Assembly (NCBI GenBank): GCA_023444445.1
Contig: JAEXMK010000150.1
Coordinates: forward strand, 1 to 64,000
Reading direction: 5' to 3'
From: Pseudomonadota bacterium
Lineage (GTDB): Bacteria; Pseudomonadota; Alphaproteobacteria; Rhizobiales; Rhizobiaceae
Length of the DNA stretch: 64,000 nucleotides
Shown here: positions 60,031 to 64,000 of the stretch, piece after piece
Layout: every line of letters starts with the position of its first letter
How positions within the stretch are numbered: position 1 is the stretch's first letter
Notes under the pieces: generated by a model
The model's input: only the letters and a program-made list of their open reading frames with translations
Told to the model about the DNA's origin: nothing
The model's database searches: none
Program-made: the position numbers and the translations under genes

Positions 60031-61308
60031 ATGACCAAAATTACAGATCTGCGTGTTTTCGACCTTCGTTTTCCAACATCCCAGAGCCTTGACGGCTCGG
60101 ATGCAATGAACCCCGATCCGGATTATTCGGCGGCTTACGTCATTCTCGATACGGACGAGCCTGGTCTGAAGGGCCATGGCCTGACCTTCACCATCGGCCG
60201 TGGCAATGACATCTGCTGCATGGCCATTGAAGCGATGCGCCATCTGGTGGTCGGCACTGATCTCGACATCGTCACGGAAAACCCGGGAAAATATTGGCGG
60301 CATCTGACTGGTGACAGCCAGCTGCGCTGGATCGGCCCGGACAAGGGCGCGATGCATCTCGCCACCGGCGCTGTGGTCAATGCCGTGTGGGATTTGTTGG
60401 CCAAGAAGGCCGGCAAGCCGGTGTGGCAGCTCGTTGCCGACATGAGCCCGGAAGAAATCGCCGATATTGTCGATTATCGTTATCTGACCGACGTGCTGAC
60501 CCGCGATGATGCGCTGGCAATCCTCAGAAAGGCCGAGGCGGGCAAGAAGGAACGTATCGAGACGCTGAAGAACGAAGGTTATGCCTGCTATACGACGTCG
60601 GCAGGCTGGCTGGGTTACGACGACGCCAAGCTGCGCCGTCTTTGCCAGGAAGCTATCGATGCCGGATTCAACCATGTGAAAATGAAGGTTGGCCGCGATC
60701 TCGAGGACGATATCCGTCGTCTCACCATTGCCCGTGAGGTGATCGGGCCCGACCGTTACCTGATGATCGATGCCAACCAGGTATGGGAAGTGGATCAGGC
60801 GATCGAATGGGTCAACAAGCTCGCCTTTTCCAAGCCCTTCTTCATCGAAGAGCCTACCAGCCCGGATGATGTCGCCGGCCATCGCAAGATCCGCGCCGCT
60901 ATCGGCTCGGTGAAGGTGGCAACCGGTGAAATGTGCCAGAACCGCATCATGTTCAAGCAGTTCATCGCCGAGGGCGCGATTGATGTCGTGCAGATCGACA
61001 GCTGCCGCATGGGCGGTCTGAACGAGGTGCTGGCGGTTCTGCTGATTGCCGCCAAATACAATCTGCCGGTCTGGCCACATGCCGGCGGCGTAGGCCTCTG
61101 CGAATATGTGCAGCACCTGTCGATGATCGACTATCTCGTGGTGTCAGGCACCAAGGAAGGCCGCGTGATCGAATATGTCGATCATCTGCATGAGCACTTC
61201 ATTGAGCCCTGCGATATCCGCAACGCCGCCTATATGCCGCCGAAGCTGCCGGGCTTCTCCATCGAAATGAAGCCGGAGTCGATCGAGACCTACACTTTCG
61301 AGGAATGA
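60031..61308 (+). CDS. fucD: L-fuconate dehydratase
   Basis: A 425-residue enolase-superfamily enzyme. Residues line up with Xanthomonas FucD one position off: KxK at Lys217/Lys219, metal ligands Asp247, Glu273 and Glu300, and His350. It removes water from L-fuconate to give 2-keto-3-deoxy-L-fuconate. The N-terminal capping domain contains SLDGSDAMNPDPDYSAAYV, typical of FucD. The end overlaps cobC by 19 bp (convergent). It is the strongest single indicator that the cluster handles L-fucose. Confidence 0.93.
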   Translation: MTKITDLRVFDLRFPTSQSLDGSDAMNPDPDYSAAYVILDTDEPGLKGHGLTFTIGRGNDICCMAIEAMRHLVVGTDLDIVTENPGKYWRHLTGDSQLRWIGPDKGAMHLATGAVVNAVWDLLAKKAGKPVWQLVADMSPEEIADIVDYRYLTDVLTRDDALAILRKAEAGKKERIETLKNEGYACYTTSAGWLGYDDAKLRRLCQEAIDAGFNHVKMKVGRDLEDDIRRLTIAREVIGPDRYLMIDANQVWEVDQAIEWVNKLAFSKPFFIEEPTSPDDVAGHRKIRAAIGSVKVATGEMCQNRIMFKQFIAEGAIDVVQIDSCRMGGLNEVLAVLLIAAKYNLPVWPHAGGVGLCEYVQHLSMIDYLVVSGTKEGRVIEYVDHLHEHFIEPCDIRNAAYMPPKLPGFSIEMKPESIETYTFEE

Positions 61309-62303
61309 TCGAAAGATTGCAGCGCCTCTTCAAGGCGCTGCCAATCCGCTTCGCTACCGGGAAGGCCGAAACGCATGTCATCAGGTCTTTCGTCGAAGAT
61401 ACGCACCAGAATGCCGCGACGGCCAAGATGGTCGAACAGTGCCTTGGCACGCTCGTCCCGCACCAGCGTGAAGAGGGACGTGCCACCTGCGATTTTCAGC
61501 CCCGCCTTTTTCAGCATTTCGTTCAGGCGCCTTGCCTCCTGCGCAAGCCGCAGACGCATGGATGATTGCCACGCCTCGTCCGCCAGCGCTTCGGTCGCAA
61601 TATGCAGCGCCGGGCCGGAAACCGCCCATGGGCCCAGCCTTGCCTCTAGTTCGGCCGCGATGTCGGGATGCGCAATGGCAAAACCCAGGCGCACGCCCGC
61701 CATGCCGTAAAATTTGCCGAAGGATCGCAGGACTACCAGCCCGTCGTCACTGGTCGCATCCGCGAGGCTGTTGGCAACGCCCGTTTCGATGAAGGCTTCG
61801 TCCACAACGAGCAGGCCGCCTTCGCGATGTCTCGCCCGGGCGAGCGTGAGTAAAGCTTCGCGATCGGTGACGCGACCATCGGGGTTGTTGGGATTGACCA
61901 CCACGACATAGCCGTAGGTCGACAGCTCGCTAATGTTCTCCACTTCCGTGACGGTAAGCCCCACCATGCGGGCGGTGCGGGCATGTTCCGCATAGGCGGG
62001 TGACAGTACGGCACCGTTTTGGGCGTCGCGATCAATGGCGATCTGCGCGAGCAGAGGCATCAGCATCTGGGTGCCGGGAGAGAGCGCCACATGCTGCGCG
62101 GAAGGCGCGCCGAAATGGGTTGCTGCCAGCTGTTTCAGTTCGTCAGAGGCGCCGGGTTCCGGTAGGCGGGCGAATGCGCTGGCGGGAATGGGCGAATGCG
62201 GATAGGAGTGCGGGTTGATCCCGGTTGAAAGGTCGATCCACGGTTCAGGCGCTTCCGGAAACATCAGGCGCGCCTTGCCGAGATTGCCGCCATGGCGGAT
62301 CAT
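61290..62303 (-). CDS. cobC: Threonine-phosphate decarboxylase (CobC/CobD-type)
   Basis: A 337-residue PLP aminotransferase-fold enzyme. The N-terminal WIDLSTGINPHSYP is the family signature and LRSFGKFYGMAGVRLGFA holds the PLP lysine. It makes (R)-1-amino-2-propanol phosphate for the cobalamin nucleotide loop. The start at MIRHGGN has AAAAGG eight bases upstream. A longer start at 62336 would overlap cbiB's ATG by 2 bp. It converges with fucD and is divergent from cbiB. Confidence 0.9.
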   Translation of the reverse strand: MIRHGGNLGKARLMFPEAPEPWIDLSTGINPHSYPHSPIPASAFARLPEPGASDELKQLAATHFGAPSAQHVALSPGTQMLMPLLAQIAIDRDAQNGAVLSPAYAEHARTARMVGLTVTEVENISELSTYGYVVVVNPNNPDGRVTDREALLTLARARHREGGLLVVDEAFIETGVANSLADATSDDGLVVLRSFGKFYGMAGVRLGFAIAHPDIAAELEARLGPWAVSGPALHIATEALADEAWQSSMRLRLAQEARRLNEMLKKAGLKIAGGTSLFTLVRDERAKALFDHLGRRGILVRIFDERPDDMRFGLPGSEADWQRLEEALQSFDHSSKV

Positions 62304-62334
62304 TCCTTGAGCCTTTTCTGGTACTGTCTCGCCC

Positions 62335-63300
62335 ATGTTCTTTGCTCTCGCTTTCCTGTCGCTCGTGATTGAACGCCTGACCGGCTATCCGGACTGGCTG
62401 TTCAAACGCATCGGCCATCCTGTCACCTGGATCGGTTCGCTTATCGCGCTCATGGACAAAAAATGGAACCGGGAGAGCGCGTCATTTTCTCAACGCAAGG
62501 CCGCGGGTGTTTTGGCGCTGATTGTTTTTGTCGGGCTGACCGCGATCCTTGCATGGTTTGCGCAATCTCTTCTGCTTTTTCTACCCTTGGGTCTGCTGGC
62601 TGTTGCGATACTCGGCGCCTCGCTTCCGGCGCAGAAGAGTCTGGAACAGCATGTAGAGGCCGTCGCCACGGCTCTGGAACGAGAAGGTGTCGAAGGTGGC
62701 CGCAGGGCGGTGTCGATGATCGTCGGGCGCGATCCGCAAAAGCTGGATGAGGCCGCGATATGCCGCGCGGCCATCGAAAGTCTCGCCGAGAATTTCTCCG
62801 ATGGCATCGTCGCTCCCGCTGTCTGGCTCGGCTTACTGGGCCTGCCCGGCGGTGCCGCCTATAAGGCGATCAATACGGCCGACAGCATGATCGGCCATCG
62901 TTCGCCGCGCCATGAGGCCTTCGGCTGGGCTTCGGCACGGCTGGATGATCTCGTTAATCTGCCTGCGTCGAGACTGAGCGGCAGCCTGTTTGTGGTTGCC
63001 GCATTTTTTGTCGAGGGCGCGTCGCCAAAAGCGGCCATTGCCGCGATCCGCCGCGATGCGCGCCACCACCGCTCCCCCAATGCAGGCTGGCCGGAGGCGG
63101 CGCTGGCTGGTGCGCTGGGTTTCGCGCTTGCCGGACCTCGTTCTTACGGCGGACAGATGATCGAAGCGCGTTTCATGGGGGAAGGCGGAAGGTCCGCGCT
63201 GGTCGCCGGTGATATTCGCACGGCACTACGGCTGGCACGAATTGCGGACCTGTTGCTGATCGGCCTGTTCGGACTTCTGGCGATCCTTATCGCGCTATAG
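62335..63300 (+). CDS. cbiB: Adenosylcobinamide-phosphate synthase
   Basis: A 321-residue membrane enzyme (CobD in Pseudomonas nomenclature, CbiB in Salmonella) that joins adenosylcobyric acid to aminopropanol or its phosphate. Four or five hydrophobic segments are visible. Family pieces are [21 protein letters not shown], given here only in part as [13 protein letters not shown], and [11 protein letters not shown] and ADSMIGHRS. The end overlaps cobQ by 14 bp in convergent orientation. Confidence 0.93.
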   Translation: MFFALAFLSLVIERLTGYPDWLFKRIGHPVTWIGSLIALMDKKWNRESASFSQRKAAGVLALIVFVGLTAILAWFAQSLLLFLPLGLLAVAILGASLPAQKSLEQHVEAVATALEREGVEGGRRAVSMIVGRDPQKLDEAAICRAAIESLAENFSDGIVAPAVWLGLLGLPGGAAYKAINTADSMIGHRSPRHEAFGWASARLDDLVNLPASRLSGSLFVVAAFFVEGASPKAAIAAIRRDARHHRSPNAGWPEAALAGALGFALAGPRSYGGQMIEARFMGEGGRSALVAGDIRTALRLARIADLLLIGLFGLLAILIAL

Positions 63301-64000
63301 CCAGCAGCTTGTCGAGATCGAGGTGCTGCTCCATATGTGCAGCCAGACGGTCGAGAACCGCGTCCACCTGCTCATCATAGTTCAGGGCCGTGCCCTGCCC
63401 GCCGAGACGCTGCAGCCACGCGCTGCGCTGGCTGTTATCCGCAAAGAGACCGTGAATATAGGTGCCGAAGACACGGCCGTCGGGTGAGATGCTTCCATCG
63501 TAATGCCCGTCGATCGTCGAAAACGCCAGATTGCCTGCTGCTCCCGTGGTTTCCCCGACATGCATTTCGTAGCCGGATAAACAAACACCATCAAAGCTCA
63601 CGCCTTGAACGGAAACGAGTCGCTTGTCACCCGTTAAAACCGTGTCGACATCAAGCAGACCGAGCCCGTCGACAGTCGCCGGCGATCCCTCGATGCCGTC
63701 AGGATCGGCAACGGTTTTTCCAAGCATCTGGTAACCACCACAAAGGCCAAGAACGTAGCCGCCGCGGCGCACATGCGCCTTTATGTCGATGTCCATGCCG
63801 GCATCTTTCAGCACGGCGAGATCGGCAATCGTGGATTTCGAACCACATAGCAAAACCAGCCGGCAATCGGCGGGGATCGTCCCACCCGGCCGTACACGGA
63901 TGAGTTCCACATCCGGTTCCATGTCGAGGGGATCGAGGTCGTCAAAATTGGAAATATGCGGCAGGATCGGCACGGCGATGCGGATCTTTGCGTCGGGCTT
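63287..64000 (-). CDS. cobQ: Cobyric acid synthase, C-terminal part (runs off window)
   Basis: The last 237 residues of CobQ. It amidates adenosylcobyrinic acid a,c-diamide at four positions. The type 1 glutamine amidotransferase nucleophile is the cysteine in [12 protein letters not shown]. The [13 protein letters not shown] segment marks the end of the N-terminal half. The reading frame stays open to the window edge at 64000; an apparent start at 63973 is internal. Confidence 0.93.
   Translation of the reverse strand, partial: KPDAKIRIAVPILPHISNFDDLDPLDMEPDVELIRVRPGGTIPADCRLVLLCGSKSTIADLAVLKDAGMDIDIKAHVRRGGYVLGLCGGYQMLGKTVADPDGIEGSPATVDGLGLLDVDTVLTGDKRLVSVQGVSFDGVCLSGYEMHVGETTGAAGNLAFSTIDGHYDGSISPDGRVFGTYIHGLFADNSQRSAWLQRLGGQGTALNYDEQVDAVLDRLAAHMEQHLDLDKLLAIAR

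Noticed and set aside
63973..63973. Start codon of a separate glutamine amidotransferase gene at 63973
   Set aside because: The frame stays open to the window edge and upstream codons read naturally as CobQ, so this is an internal valine codon.

Overview
The window is a 64 kb stretch of chromosome that spans a replication origin. Gene content, order and protein sequences point to an alphaproteobacterium of the Rhizobiaceae, most like Agrobacterium. Evidence includes the hemE-hemJ-rho-mnmE-mnmG-rsmG-parA-parB order, a divergent ppsR-maf-aroE-coaE-dnaQ block, a DivL-type kinase with tyrosine in place of the phospho-histidine, and fused TsaE-AmgK followed by MurU and AddB/AddA. I see no rRNA, tRNA, CRISPR array, insertion sequence or prophage. 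Almost every base lies in or beside a gene.

Layout. 1-2300: end of hprK, a mannose-type EIIA and HPr (a regulatory PTS without a permease), then ahcY with a candidate operator. 2505-14477: a tightly packed plus-strand run of divL, tsaE-amgK, murU, addB and addA (most junctions overlap), then trxA and a bidirectional terminator. 14526-22776: mostly minus-strand metabolism (folC, accD, trpA, trpB, trpF, a YgjP-type metalloprotease, phaZ, an FAH-family hydrolase). 22905-30201: nitroreductase, gyrB, a four-gene overlapping chain (tim44-like, mltA, smr, xre), fxsA, secB. 30301-33906: dnaQ, coaE, aroE, maf, ppsR, all on the minus strand and reading away from the origin. 33907-34314: the origin region, with DnaA boxes and an AT-rich end. 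34315-43061: hemE through parB, reading away from the origin on the other side. 43123-49361: sdhAF4-like, htpX, rsmB, a heparinase II/III-family protein, purH.

49447-61308 is a sugar catabolic island: a UxaA-type dehydratase and a GntR regulator on the minus strand. Divergent from them are a ribose-type ABC importer, an aldo-keto reductase, a lactonase, a zinc alcohol dehydrogenase, a UxaB-like dehydrogenase, a mutarotase and L-fuconate dehydratase. This set fits a shared oxidative front end for L-fucose and L-galactose that splits into two branches. One goes through FucD. The other goes through L-galactonate, tagaturonate and altronate to 2-keto-3-deoxygluconate. This is the best candidate for an under-described system in the window. 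61290-64000 begins a cobalamin cluster (cobC, cbiB, cobQ).

Six parS or parS-like sites lie between 19.7 and 49.4 kb, on both sides of the origin. One is a perfect 16-mer inside rsmG, next to parAB. Several sit inside coding sequence or touch terminators. Start codons were often moved inward from the longest reading frame, using Shine-Dalgarno sequences, overlaps with the upstream gene and family lengths.
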